Source: Branchiostoma belcheri (lineage: Eukaryota; Chordata; Leptocardii; Amphioxiformes; Branchiostomatidae). Taken from it: a stretch of DNA of 64,000 nt. The translations under genes and the position numbers were made by a program. The DNA lies in contig NW_017803713.1 of assembly GCF_001625305.1 (NCBI RefSeq), forward strand, positions 1,773,794-1,837,793, read 5' to 3'. The notes beneath the pieces are model-generated. The model saw only the letters and a program-made list of their open reading frames with translations. It did not search any database and was not told the origin of the DNA. Of the stretch, positions 1 through 13,800 are shown one piece after another (position 1 is the first letter of the stretch; each line of letters starts with the position of its first letter).

Positions 1-95
1 GCATTAACATGATATATGCATCGTGATGTATGTTAACTTTTGATTAACTTACAGATGTCCCAAGTATGACATTCCCATTATTCACCATTAAGAAA

Positions 96-735
96 TCATA
101 GAATTTTTGCATAAATTATGCAAATTAGGTCATCATTTGCATAATTAGTATCTGTTGATGTTCTGCCTGCCATAGGTTATATACATTACATGTATGAAAG
201 TAGTATAATGTAAAACACTGTAATCATAGAACTTCCTCATTAATTATGCAAATTAAGTCCTCATTTGCATAATTTGTCATTTAATCATGTACATCTCTCT
301 CTCAGCTACCTACACACCAAAAATTATGAAAATATGTTGTTCCTATCTGGACTTATTGGCTTTTAAACATTTCGCCAGAAAGTGCCCTGCAGTTCCAGAA
401 CAAGCTGCTAGGGGGACCAAACTCACACCACTTATTCCTGACAGGAAAAGCTATCTGCCACCAAAAAGTCAAGACCATAGCATGTTCAGGACAAAAGATA
501 CAAAAACCGGAAGTTCTGCTGCAGTACCAAGGTCATCCGCCAGGAGGCCCATATTTGACCTTGACGTTTGTCTTCCTAAGACTTACCAACATACCAAATA
601 TCATCATAATCCATAAAGGCGTTCTGAAGTTATGCTGACCACAAAGTTGCGGAAACACACACAGACATACATACATACATACATACATACAGACAGACGC
701 CGCCAAAAACAATACCTCCATTTTTCATGGAGGTA
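96..735. repeat. Interspersed repeat with paired octamer palindromes and (ACAT)n tail
   Basis: Two related ~57-bp blocks (about 96-154 and 226-283) each contain ATGCAAAT followed by its inverse ATTTGCAT. They are followed by unique-looking sequence, a short CA/ACAT/ACAG microsatellite (about 654-700) and a terminal hairpin whose arms are TACCTCCAT and ATGGAGGTA (about 713-735). A microsatellite plus terminal hairpin suggests a SINE-like or other short interspersed repeat lying in the intron upstream of the kinesin exons. No protein-like reading frame is convincing here. The family name is unknown to me. Confidence 0.5.
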
Positions 736-871
736 AAAAGTGTTTTATTAGACATATTCTTGTATAGAATGCTTATTTTAGTACCTACAAGAGAAAATGT
801 GTATCTATTTTCTATATATGCTTTAATTGCTCCAGAAATTTGATACAGTATATCTCTTTGCACCTATCCAG

Positions 872-2160
<1,289 letters not shown>

Positions 2161-2316
2161 ACAGTGCTGCCCAGCTCCAGCTCCCACGAATAACAGAACT
2201 CGATAAAAGAATAGATTTGCTGTTACTTATAGTTAGGGAATATGTACCTCAAATATCTGTACTTGTGTAGAATATTGAATATTTCTTTACGCCCTGTAAT
2301 ATTTACTCTAGAGAAA

Positions 2317-2345
2317 GCTTGTGTCTGACCATGTCAGACACAAGC
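2317..2345. repeat. Perfect 13-bp inverted repeat with 3-nt loop in the kinesin 3' UTR
   Basis: GCTTGTGTCTGAC, loop CAT, then its exact reverse complement. On the transcript this is a 13-bp stem with a minimal loop, about 160 nt after the stop codon. Confidence 0.85.
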
Positions 2346-2910
2346 ATAGGTTCTTTGTGTATTCTGTATACTAATAGTATTCTTTGTGTCTTGAATTTGC
2401 CCTCACAACATTATCTGAATAGATTTGATCATTGGCATTACAGTCTGTTATGATGAAGAATGGGCCTACCTTTTGAAAGATTTTTTTGGGGGGAGGATTA
2501 TATCTCTGACATACTGAACATATGTGTGTATATAGATGTACTTTAACTTGTATTCTTAGATGTCTTCTTACATTGTCATTGAAAAATGAAATTTGAATCA
2601 AGTCCAATGTTAGATTACTGTCTCTGATTTTTCTAACTAGTAAGACATAAAGAAATAAGATGACATGTTTTATAGCAAAATGTGTGGGGATCATAAGATA
2701 TTATACACCCTGTAACACCCATGTCATTACACGTGTACATATAGGTCTTGATAGTCTTGTTTATGTATTTTAGCACTCTAACAAAAAGTTTCCAATGTCT
2801 GTCAACATTGTTTGCCTGAATTCCTATTCTCCTTGTTTTATCCCACTTGCTGTCATGTGGGGGTTAGATGTGCTTAGTAGTAGTTTTTTTATTCAGAACT
2901 CTTGTTATAC

Positions 2911-2916
2911 AATAAA
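2911..2916 (+). terminator. Poly(A) signal AATAAA (kinesin gene)
   Basis: Canonical hexamer about 750 nt after the stop codon, within ACAATAAAAGTATG. Likely end of the KIFC1-like transcript. Confidence 0.6.
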
Positions 2917-3426
2917 AGTATGTCATCACCATGTTATATGTGCCTCATTTGTCTGAAAAAGTGCAATTTATGTTCACTATATATTTTATATACAATGTCA
3001 AAATCTTGGCACTAAGTACAAGTGTCATGTCTTTTGTTGCCAGGTACTATTTTAGAGCCATGAAAATCTCTTCTTCACATGTTGATTCTAGGAGCTAGGT
3101 TTCTATATGTCTCTATTTGTTAAAAAAATAAGCATTATCTGAAAGCTGTGAAACCATTACACTGCTTCAATCATCTGAAGAAGTAGGAGTACCAGTACAC
3201 CTTGCAATAGTGACACCTTGCGGCCACAACTGGTAATACAGAAGTCTAGTTGGAAAGAGTACTAGTATGTGATCGTGAAATCAGAAGCCCACGTGTACCA
3301 AGGAGGTTTACATACTATGACACGTTTCTTTCAACAAAAGTTGTTTGGGTTTGAGTTATTTTCCTAACAGACTTGACATAACTGTTACATAGCTTACCAC
3401 GGCAAAAGGTACTGAGTTTTACTCGA

Positions 3427-3448
3427 CTAACGTTACATGTAACGTTAG
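3427..3448. repeat. Perfect 22-bp palindrome containing two TAACGTTA words
   Basis: CTAACGTTACA followed by its exact reverse complement, in the spacer between the kinesin 3' end and the promoter region of the CH/SAM gene. Confidence 0.85.
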
Positions 3449-3599
3449 TGTTGTGATACTTGCGATTTATGCCATAAATTGATAAAATCAATGGACTTAT
3501 ATATTTCCTCCTGGTAGAAAAATGTCAGTTCTCAAAATTCAACACAGTCATCCCCGTTTTCTTTTGCACACAACTACATAGATATGTCCTTGGTAACGT

Positions 3600-4260
3600 C
3601 GCCATCCCCAGGTAACCGCTATACTCTCACCTGTCCAGCTGGCCTTTCAGTAGCCCACTGGGAAAGTTTGGGGGTCATGTGATTGGAATCAACCAATCAG
3701 CGCGAGTTTACACTGTAGTACGCTTGAGCAAGTGGAGAGAGGTCATGACAGCACAAGCTGCATGTTTGACCAGCGGAGCGGATTTCTAGCCCACAGATTT
3801 TAAAAACCGGACTTAGACTAGATGGAACTCCGTCTACAGTGAGACTGGAATTCCCAACACGACGGGTGAGTACGGTTTTACTGTTGTTTGCAGGACACGT
3901 GGAGGGAAAGTGTGAGGATGATTTTCGTATGTGTTTGCTGATGAGCTCACTGTGCTGCTGTTTGATGATGTTTGTAAAACTCGTCCTGCGATCGCAACCA
4001 AGACGTCTTTGGGGATAAAAATTCTGGCCATTTAGGGAACAACAGGCGTCTTAGAGTGGATGTAGTACTAGTAACAGTAACCGCCAGTTCCGGCGGGATT
4101 GTGTCGGTAAGTCAGCGGGAAAATCCGCGGTTAGGCGGCTTAACGCAATCGGTACCCGCCGGGGGACAGGTAACGTTAACCCGAGCCGAACTGAGGGGGA
4201 AACTTACGTTAAGGGTTGTTTTGCCGAGATTTGTCGCAGTGTTTGACCAGGTTTGATGTA
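3600..4260 (+). promoter_or_regulatory. Probable promoter and 5' UTR exon(s) of the CH/SAM gene
   Basis: Locally GC- and CpG-richer stretch between the kinesin gene and the first coding exon. A donor-like GTGAGT follows CACGACGG near 3866, and a second donor GTAAGT follows GGGATTGTGTCG near 4110. Either could end a non-coding first exon that splices to the acceptor at 4808-4809. No TATA box is obvious. The start site cannot be fixed from sequence. Confidence 0.4.
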
Positions 4261-4817
4261 AAACACGTACTTGAGAAACGTCACCGCACTAGGGCAAATG
4301 TTTGTTGAGTAACCAGTCGATAACGTTTAAAGGAAATGCCGCTTCCTTCTGTGGTTCTGCAAATCATAATTTTTTTAGGGTGGAGAGAATTTTTTCTTGA
4401 GATTTGTTGCTACACCTGCCCGTCAGATTTTCAGGTATACCCAGGAGCAGTTTTACCAGATTTAGCTAATCATTCTATTGACCGACCAATTGGAAGCAAT
4501 CAATGAATAGATTAAAAAAAGAAATAATCTTTGAATGTGTCATGATGTCAAATGATATTGCATTGTACATTGTAGGAGTCTCATTGTGAAACAGTGTTTT
4601 TGAAAATGTTGCACATGTTATGCATTATATGAAATGCCGTAAAAGTAGAAAGGTGCTGTACGACTTAATATTAAGATATAATTGACTCCTGTTTACAACA
4701 AAATTGTGTTACTTAAGTACTTAAGACCAGTCATTTCTAGTTTGCTGCTGAATTGTACCTAATCTATTTTTGGTTTGATCATGGGGGTTTGGTTTGATGT
4801 ATCACACAGGTGTAATC

Positions 4818-4862
4818 ATGTCAGAAGACACTGTACACCATCAGATGCCGCCCAGTGTGTGA
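4818..4862 (+). promoter_or_regulatory. Upstream ORF (14 codons) before the CH/SAM start codon
   Basis: In the exon that follows acceptor ...TCACACAG at 4809, an ATG at 4818 opens a 14-codon frame ending TGA at 4860-4862. That is 22 nt before the main ATG at 4885 and in a different frame. If this is the real leader, reinitiation or leaky scanning would be needed. Confidence 0.5.
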
Positions 4863-4884
4863 AACAGCTCTCACGACCACAATC

Positions 4885-7800
4885 ATGCTCCGTACGTCAA
4901 ACCCTCCCGCGGCCAGCGCGAAGGACGCTCCTGGACGTCAGCCTGGCCAGCCGATCAAGTCGTGGACCGAGAACACCGGGAAACTGTCACGGTTTCGCAA
5001 GGAGAATGGCATTGTGGGAGCAGGCGGGCACAGATCGCTGTATCGGAGCTTGACAACGCCGGTGAAGCTTTCTGTCGGAGGGGAGTGGGCTCTCCAGGAG
5101 TGTGAGGTAGGCTGATTACATAAAATGGGCATGATTGTCAGGGTTTGTTGAGTGTTCTAAATCTTTACCATGTGGAGTTATCAGTTTACTCTCTTCCATT
5201 GTTAGCTACTGAAGGAACCAACTTAGTCTGAATAGGGTCTGGCTAACAATTCTGGAGCTTGCCACAATAGCAGAGGAAATGGTTAGTCTGTCCTATTCAG
5301 TGAAGTAGGCAACTGTTGGCAGTACAATGTAGGATCCGGAAATAATCTTAATGAGAGCTGAAAGAACAATTACAGTGTAGCAGTTCTGTACCATCCTAAA
5401 CTTAACCCAGTCACATAGATACTTTTGAGTGGTTTATGACAAACTGACGTCAGTCAAGGAAATGATGTACTAATGAGGCACTAAGCACAGCAGTAAAGTC
5501 TTCTGTGTTGGTTTGTTGCCTGTGATTAAATCTTTATAGCCAAACATTGTTGACTTCAACAGTCTGGTAGATGCTACACTCTTTTGAGATGCCTAGAAAT
5601 TAGTTTGTTGACATAACTGTTGTGTAGTAGTGTATCAGCTGTAGTATATCATTGTTTTTAGTGGGTGTTGGGGGCATACTTGGCTGTTGTCACGTAACCA
5701 GGAAGTCGGAACAAAGACCAGGCATTTTTTCAAATATAGGGTATAGAATATTGCATGAGGTGAAAGAGTAATTTTGATATATGTACTCAGGTATTACCAT
5801 ACCTTTCAACTCTTAAGGCTACCTGAGTACCTGACATTCCAGGTAAGAACAGGTGTGACTAACCGTTAGCCAGACATGCATTCTGGGGCTCGTCAGCTCA
5901 GTTTACCTCAAAGATTCAATCAAGGAAAGCAGGATGACATCACAGTGGATACTTTTAAGTAAACACTACTACTCCTGTTGACGTACATTGGGTCCTTGTG
6001 TGGTTCGATTTTGTCATGGGAGTGTTTGCCTCCCTCGTACAACAGTACAGTATTTAACCAGGGGTACAAACTTTGGAAGACGTCACGTACCAGCTATATT
6101 GTCCCAGTGACGGCATCTTGACAGGTGTATTTTGGACCAGTAATTGTTTTCGCCTGCCCTTGTATCTTTGATCTGTGTGGGTTTTTGGCAGGTGTTTTGG
6201 CAAGAGCTGAATTCCATATAGCTTGGGACCCTCTGCAGCAGGTGACTGTACTTATTATATAGTTAATAACAGTAATTTTTGTAACCATAGACTCTCAGCA
6301 ACAGACATAGATTGTAGGAGACCTGAGGGAAGCTACACAGCTTTGGACTATGTTTTAGGAATGAGAAGTTAGTGTACAATTGTTGCTATTGTCACCCGCT
6401 AATGCAAATACTGATCAATGTTTCCAGTTATCCAGTTGTTGGTTCATTGTGGGGAAAAGGTTTAATCTATATACATACACACACAATCTATAACTCCTGT
6501 TATCCACTTCTGTGTAACTGACATATCCTGAGTTCTTTTGTGAAAGTTAGTTGCATAATCCGTTAGGTCTTTCTTAATGGCTGGTTCGTCGGCTTTTGTT
6601 GGAAAGGGTACAGAATCAAGCTGCAAGATTCTGTATGAACAACTATGTAAGAGGTGCTAGTGTCACGGAAATGAAAAGAAACCTACAGTGGACCTCACTT
6701 GAAGACAGAAGAAAGATGTCTAGACTATGCATGATGTACAAAATGACTAATAAACTGGTGGATGTCCCAACTACTAAGTACCTAATACCAGCTCAGAAGA
6801 GAACAAGAAATAGCCACGCATTCAAGTATCAGAGTTATCAACCAAGGATTGAGGTGTTCAAGAATTCATTCTTTCCTAGAACTATCGCAGAGTGGAACTC
6901 ACTGTCACCAAGTACAGTAGGGGCACTGTCAATAGATAGCTTTAAACAATGTCTAGAGCTAGAAGTTCAAGGGTTAGGTGTAACAAGTCGATCGGTGTAA
7001 TATAGCCAGCTGCCGCCGCGCCGCGTGCCTGCGAAGCTGGTGTGTTACGCCGAAAGGCGGTTATACCGGCTATACAGATACAGATACAGATACAGATACC
7101 AGATATAAGCCATAAAACCATAGATGACTGAGTTTTGTTCCATCCTGCATCGTTTGTTTGATGTTACTGTCTGTGTTCCTGTTAATAGAACTGACCACCT
7201 GGGCAAACTCCCACCTGAAGAGGAAAAAAGTTCCCGTCTGGTCAACGACCTGAGAAAGAGTGTGAGTGATGGCCTCACCCTGGTCAACCTGATTGAGTGC
7301 CTCAGTAAGTAGCCTCAGAATTCCACCTTTTTGTTCTCCTGTTTGTGAAGAGTACAAAAACATACTAACAAATGGCCAGGTACTTTTGTTTAGCTGCTAG
7401 CCTCAGTTGGCTGTAATCAGGGCCAGGTCACAACCTTTCTATTCCACCTCCACTGGCCCCACTTCATAATGGCTGCCCTAATTATTCACTTAGGGGGCCA
7501 TAATTCTTTTGATGGACCCTAGTGTGGTGTCAACAAAGAATTGAATAGCAAAGGTAAGGAGGTGTATATACCTAATAGTCTATAAAAACCAAGGGAAGTG
7601 GCCTTAACAAACATGGCATTGTGTACACTGGTCCATATTCCCTGTGGCCACAGCCCAGTCTGTCTACTCTGTTTTAGTGTACCCATAACTTATGGCACTG
7701 TAGCACTAAAAGCCCCACATTCATATTCATATTGGATACCCAGCAAGCTAGAGTGCTAAAGGTTACAGGTAATTGAGTGAATCATTTGTGTGACATACCA

Positions 7801-10800
7801 GTGATACGTATGAACTTTGGTATCTACATTGCCATTAATACTGATAAAATAGGTAAGTGTTCAGTCACCAGCCCTTTATTCAAGATGCACTATACAAAGC
7901 AGGAAACCTCTGCAGAAGTTTTACCTACACGTGTCACTGGTTATGATGAATAATATTTATAAATAATAGTACATGTCTACTACTTAAAACAAAGAGTGAC
8001 GGATCCATCATTGCAGTTATGACAGAATCTCAGTCAATTATTTTCCACGTCAACTATGTTATGAGCGTGTCCATTACATGTCCATTACTTATGGCATACT
8101 GAACCAGATCTGTCTTGTGATCTTTGCTTTTGAAGATAAGTAGATATTTTATGGCCACACTGTAAATAATTTAAATAGGAAATGTCCACAAATAGATTTC
8201 ATAATTGAACAACAATATTAAAGGTCTTACAATTATAACATTATGATAAATGATCATCATATTTCTCTCATATAACTTTAACAAGTACATGATTATTCTA
8301 TTGTTGCAGCCACATAATTTTTGCAGGTACATGTACTGTCATGTACATGTATTAGTAACCATCCTCACAATGGTTGCTAGTACCAGCATGTGTGTGTGTA
8401 ATTTCCTCCTGCTCTAAAACAAACATGTAGCCAGGTGTGACCTTACTCTCACCTGTAATGTCACTACTATTCTACCATTTACATCCAACATGAACACAGT
8501 GTCAACATATCAGTAAATTATTAAAGTTATTAGTGATTAGGGATCGAGACCTCCATACTAACACTGCAGTTTGTTACTGTAAAGATATGCAGGCTTGTGC
8601 AATTCATGTACGTGCGGTAATCCCTGTCCATATAGGCTAAGAACAATAGAAAGGTAACAGTTACACAACAAATAACATCAAATAAAGCCCATTAAATACA
8701 AAGTTATGAAAAACTTTATCAAACAGTCTCGGCATTCAATATGCTAGTAACCCTTTACTCAGTTTTGTATTAAAATTTGATAAAGCACCTTTGACAGTAA
8801 TGCCTGACAAGGGTAGTGTGACAGGTCAGTTGTATGAAAATCATTCATTTTGAATGACTAATAATTTTTCTCCATTAGGTAAACCAGGCTTGCACAAGGC
8901 TGATTTATGACTAGGGCCCCCAAAATCAATCTGTTATTTGTCACTCTTAAGTGCCCTGTTAATCCCTGGGGCAGCCTGCCTGGCCTAGTCTGGCATTTTT
9001 GTGTCAGTAAGTGCAGATCACCTGTATGTAGTACTAGTACTTCATCTAACAGTCCAATTTTGTCTGGGTTGGGGGAATATCGATAAATGATATATTACTT
9101 ATTCGAGCATTACTGGTATTTCTCCAGGCCAACTGTCCCTGATGTTACTTTGAGGTTTGTATAGAGTGTTGTCTGCTCAGCTTCAAGAGTGTTTCCCCAA
9201 ATAAAGGAATAGCTATTCATTTTGTCAAAGGCAGTGAAAAAATTTGGTATATATGCAAAACATGTCAAATTAGATGACTCATGAGGTTGACATCAAGGAG
9301 TGAAGAGAAAACAAAACACAATAACTCGCTTCGTATGGTATCTGTCTTTCATAAGAAAAGTACAATTCATTTTTTATTTGTAATAGAATGTTGCATTCAC
9401 CAATTTAGATACATTTGCTCTCACTGTATAGAATTAAGTTGGACTGAGCCAGGATGATGTTTAACATACTTCATTGAAAGAAAGAAATGTGGGTATCTGT
9501 CAGATATTGTTAAACCCACTTTTAATCTCTTGATGAGAAGGCCTAATTGTTAGCTGTGTGGTCTTGTGGGAGTTCTGACAATAAACTGGTGTTTCCCATC
9601 CTAAACTATGAAAACTGCATTTGTACATACACATGTATAGTGTGTTTTTAGATTTTTTTTTCAAAATGTAAATTTTATCTTCCTGTTGTAAGTGATGAAT
9701 CTGAGTCATTTTGGGGAGGGGATTCTTAGGTTTATTGAAGCAAAAATTGTTACAACATCAAAACTGCACATGGCACTACTAGTATTTGATAAGCTTTGTA
9801 TAGTCCTGTCTCAGGTCACAGCAGCCCTGAGTGACAGATGTTTTCTTACTGGAGTCACCTGAACCCTGTTCAGATGTAAGGTGACCACAGGTGTGAAATT
9901 GTGGCTCACAGCAGCAGAGGCCGTGTCTAAACGGAATCACCCAAGGCGGTTTACATGTGGTTTACCCCGAAGCCGGTTTCAAGTGGCTCCATCTGAACGC
10001 TCCGAAATCACATTGAAATCACATTGAAAGCGCCTCGATCCCAAACCACTTCTAGAGGTGGTTTCGAATCGGTTTCCCCGCATCGTGATTTGCGTCTGAA
10101 CGCAATGTGATTTCAATGCGACTTCGCCTGGTCATGGATTACGGAGTGATATTTCTTTTTTATATGCAATACCAACTTTTACGTGGCAGCAACTTAAAGA
10201 GCAGTAATGGTCAAATAATGTGTCCGTTCTAGGGCGAGCTTCACCGCCTCTGGCGGGACCACGTCGGCATTCGGCCGAAATACGCTGGGAGGGGGCATCA
10301 GCAAGCAGGTCGTTGACCTCTGACATTAATAACACGCCGCCTTGCGTGTTATCATCAAACAGCAATAAATGTAGCTCAAGCGCATTATGTTCGGACACGG
10401 TTTCGCAGGTGTGTGTGGCACGTGGACCAGATGTGAGGAATGTGAGTTACCCGAATCGCGGTTTGGGTGATTCCGTATAGACACGGCCAGAGTCAGGGGC
10501 AGGACCAGCTGGTGTGTGTAGATATTACCTCTGCCAGGGCGGTTATACATTTATTATACATGTACCAGCATTGGTTTATTTCTTAATATGATGACAAAAC
10601 CTCATCAATGGACTTTTAGGGAGAAATATTTACATTTATGTGAAGAGTCTGAATGGACAGACGAAAGCAAATCATCATCATTCGTTTGATACTGTCCTGT
10701 GAAGTAGGCTGCCTACTTGGAATTTTAAATATTCATACTGAATCTACCTCAATTACTCAGTAGTTGCTGACTATGAGGTATGCCAAGTAGATTACCGAGT

Positions 10801-13800
10801 ACTATCAGTAACAAATCAGAGAACCTTTGTCTTTTGATGTTTTCTGGCCTAACTTAACTTACCAAGAGAATATTTAAGATCCCAGGTATGTATTAGAAGG
10901 CAAGGCATGAGCGCTGCGTGAGGCATGGTGCCACGGCCGTGCTATAACATAATGGGTGTTGTTTGTTGCAGAATTGCTCCTCGCCACGACATGCATTACC
11001 CACAACAGCTCTTCCGTGACCCAGGCCAAACCATCAGCCTTGTTCTCTTGTTTTTCATACAAACAGTCATACAAAACTTGTTGTGGGAACTAAGCTTGCT
11101 AAAACACTTAGCAATTGTTGCCAATAACAAGGGCAGATGAAGGGATGTCTCTTAGTACATTATATATTTATGGTGATGTGGTTATCCTTTCTAACTCAAC
11201 TACATACTAGTCTAAATTCTAGTAATATTATTATAAGGAAACAGACTAAAACAAATTATAACTGAGTTAAAGTACATGTAACCAAATCTTGTAAATCTTC
11301 TATGTGGTGCCTTTACCTTAATTGGAAATGTCCCTCAAGTTCTTGATTCTATTAGCAAAAGCTGTTAACTTTATCTGTTTAGGAACCACTAAATTCTTTT
11401 CCCAACTGAGTCAACAAAGAAAAGCTGCCATGTATATACTGATGTGCCCCATTTCAGTGAACACACAAGTAGGACTCCTCAAGGGTAAGACATTCTTAAC
11501 CCTGGTGGCAGATATACTGATGTACATGTATACTGCACTCAGGTTACACTGAAAGGCCTGACATTTTCTCAGCAACTCTTGAGAGAACTGTGGTAATCCT
11601 GTTCTCTGTCTGTTAGTGATGGATTGTACTTGAGGTGAAGGTATGCTATACGTTATGACCACTTGTCAACTGGTCCTTTCTCTGAATAGTTAATTGGTCA
11701 CATTAGAAGGGGACTAAATTAGAATGCCTGCTGGTACTACCGGTAAGCACATTAACGCTTTGTCCTGTTGGCTATTGTAGTTTGCAGGGTGTGCAGGTGT
11801 TCAGGTTTTATAGTAACACTCAAGGAATTCCTCTTGTATAGGTAAGCAAATTAGCAGCCAGCTATAAATAGTTAACACATTTCTACAGTAACACATTAAG
11901 TGTAGGGGAATAGGCTTTCTGTAAGGCTTATTGTCCTTGCTGTCAGGCTAGCAGGAATTAACATCATCCACTCAAGGTCTGCATGTAAGTTATACAGTAG
12001 ATGCAGAACTCAGCTTCTGTCCTTTGTTAACTGTTTGTGCCTCCCAAGCACATCTTAGTGTTACTGCATTCCCGTTGTTAGAATAATTTTGAAGACTGCT
12101 GTTCATGTAGTGTTGAACTGGTTTGAAAAAATTGTGTGGTCTTTGTTACTTAAAAGGCACTTTTGGCCAAATCTTGCACATCTACCGTATGATAGTATGA
12201 AGCTGAATAGTCGGTCTGTGGGAGAGAAAATATTGCGAAGTTCTCACATATAAATCAAAGTCAAGTATCATATAGGAGTCCTTAATTGATGTCACTTTTA
12301 TTTTGATATATGGTATAAAAAGCTCTGGTGGCAAAGCTGTGGCCAAGAGCAGTTTTAGACCTTGACTGGTTGTGTGGGAAAAAAGCCTTGTAACAAAAAC
12401 AATATCTCAACCGAAAAATCAGCTGTGACCTGCTTTTGTGTGCAGAAAATTGTCTTGATAGTTTATCAGCAAAATGTTTTCTTTTGTGAGAGACACAGAG
12501 CATTCTTCGGTGATCTCCAGTGTTATCTAAACTCTTTGTGCCGGAGGTAAGGGTGACAGATGGCCCAAAAAAGAAAAGTTACACTACTGGACATTAGGAT
12601 GGAAATCAGCAGATTGTCCTGCTGTGAAAGGTTTCCAAGGTAAATCTAACCATGAAATCGTGTGTTAGTTTTGTGGACAGGTCCGTGGAGAAAGCTGTGG
12701 GTCAAGAGAGGGTGACTTTCTGTATCTTTTTTTTTATTGCCTCGTTACTTACTTCAGACGTACACAACTCCTTGAGGTTATCAAGGCTGTATACCAAGTT
12801 TGGTTCCAACTGGCCATCTCAGTATGCAAAACATCTATGGAGATTAATAAGTGAGCCATTAAGACATGGTTTATCCTGCGCATACATGTTGTATTTGCCA
12901 TTTAACTAGCTCTGTTCACATATTAGTACTCTAGAGTCATTATAGAATGATTTGTGTTGTGAAAGGATTGCCTTGGATATGATAGCATGTTATATCAAAA
13001 TTTTATGATTTTAGTGTTCTTTTTGCATCAAAACATTATACACATCTTTTTTTTCACAAGAATATTATTATTATTATTATTATTATTATTGATATTATAC
13101 CCTGGTGAACACAAGAAAAGAATTGTCTAACGTGCCTACCAAAATCTGGGCGCAAACATCAACCATTTTCTTGCTGTGTGTGCGCAAGATCAATTGGTAG
13201 CTTGTTGTGATTCAATACAACAGCTAGTACATGTATACCTGAATTGTTCTACATAGATACCGTCAGAGAGAATGGTATGTTCTCCCGAGGGATGGAAGTT
13301 TATCTTTGTGTAATGTAAAATTGTTTCAACTTAAAATTGCATCGGAGTGAGTTGATTTCATGTTGTAAAAGCTGTGAAGTAATGGCATGCATGGCAGTCC
13401 CCCAGTAGACAAAGGACATTTGTTCAAAGACAAATGGGAATGCCATATGAATGTGAAATTGATATGTGCAAGTACTACCATACATCACACAGTTATGATT
13501 TAGCTGGAATTTTTTCTTGATACTCTCTTTCAAAAGAATACACAGTTAAGTCTGTAAGTCTGATTAAAAAGGAAACCATTTATGACAAGAAAAATAAGGG
13601 CTAAGACTGAGTTAATATCTCTTTAGCCTTTTCATGTTTATCTCCATGTATCAAGATGATGTAATTCTACAGACCATTGCTGGATTCCTGGGTAGGTACC
13701 TGGACTGCCCTGTATTGTGAAGAGGAGGTGACCCAGACAACAGGAGAGTGTTCAACTTGGGAGACCACATTAGTAAGACTCATTCATCTGTTCCGGAAGC

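Larger units (their letters stand above)
2161..2935 (+). other. 3' UTR of the kinesin-14 gene
   Basis: AT-rich non-coding sequence after the stop. A canonical AATAAA lies at 2911-2916. No other gene is visible here. Contains a strong hairpin at 2317-2345. Confidence 0.6.
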
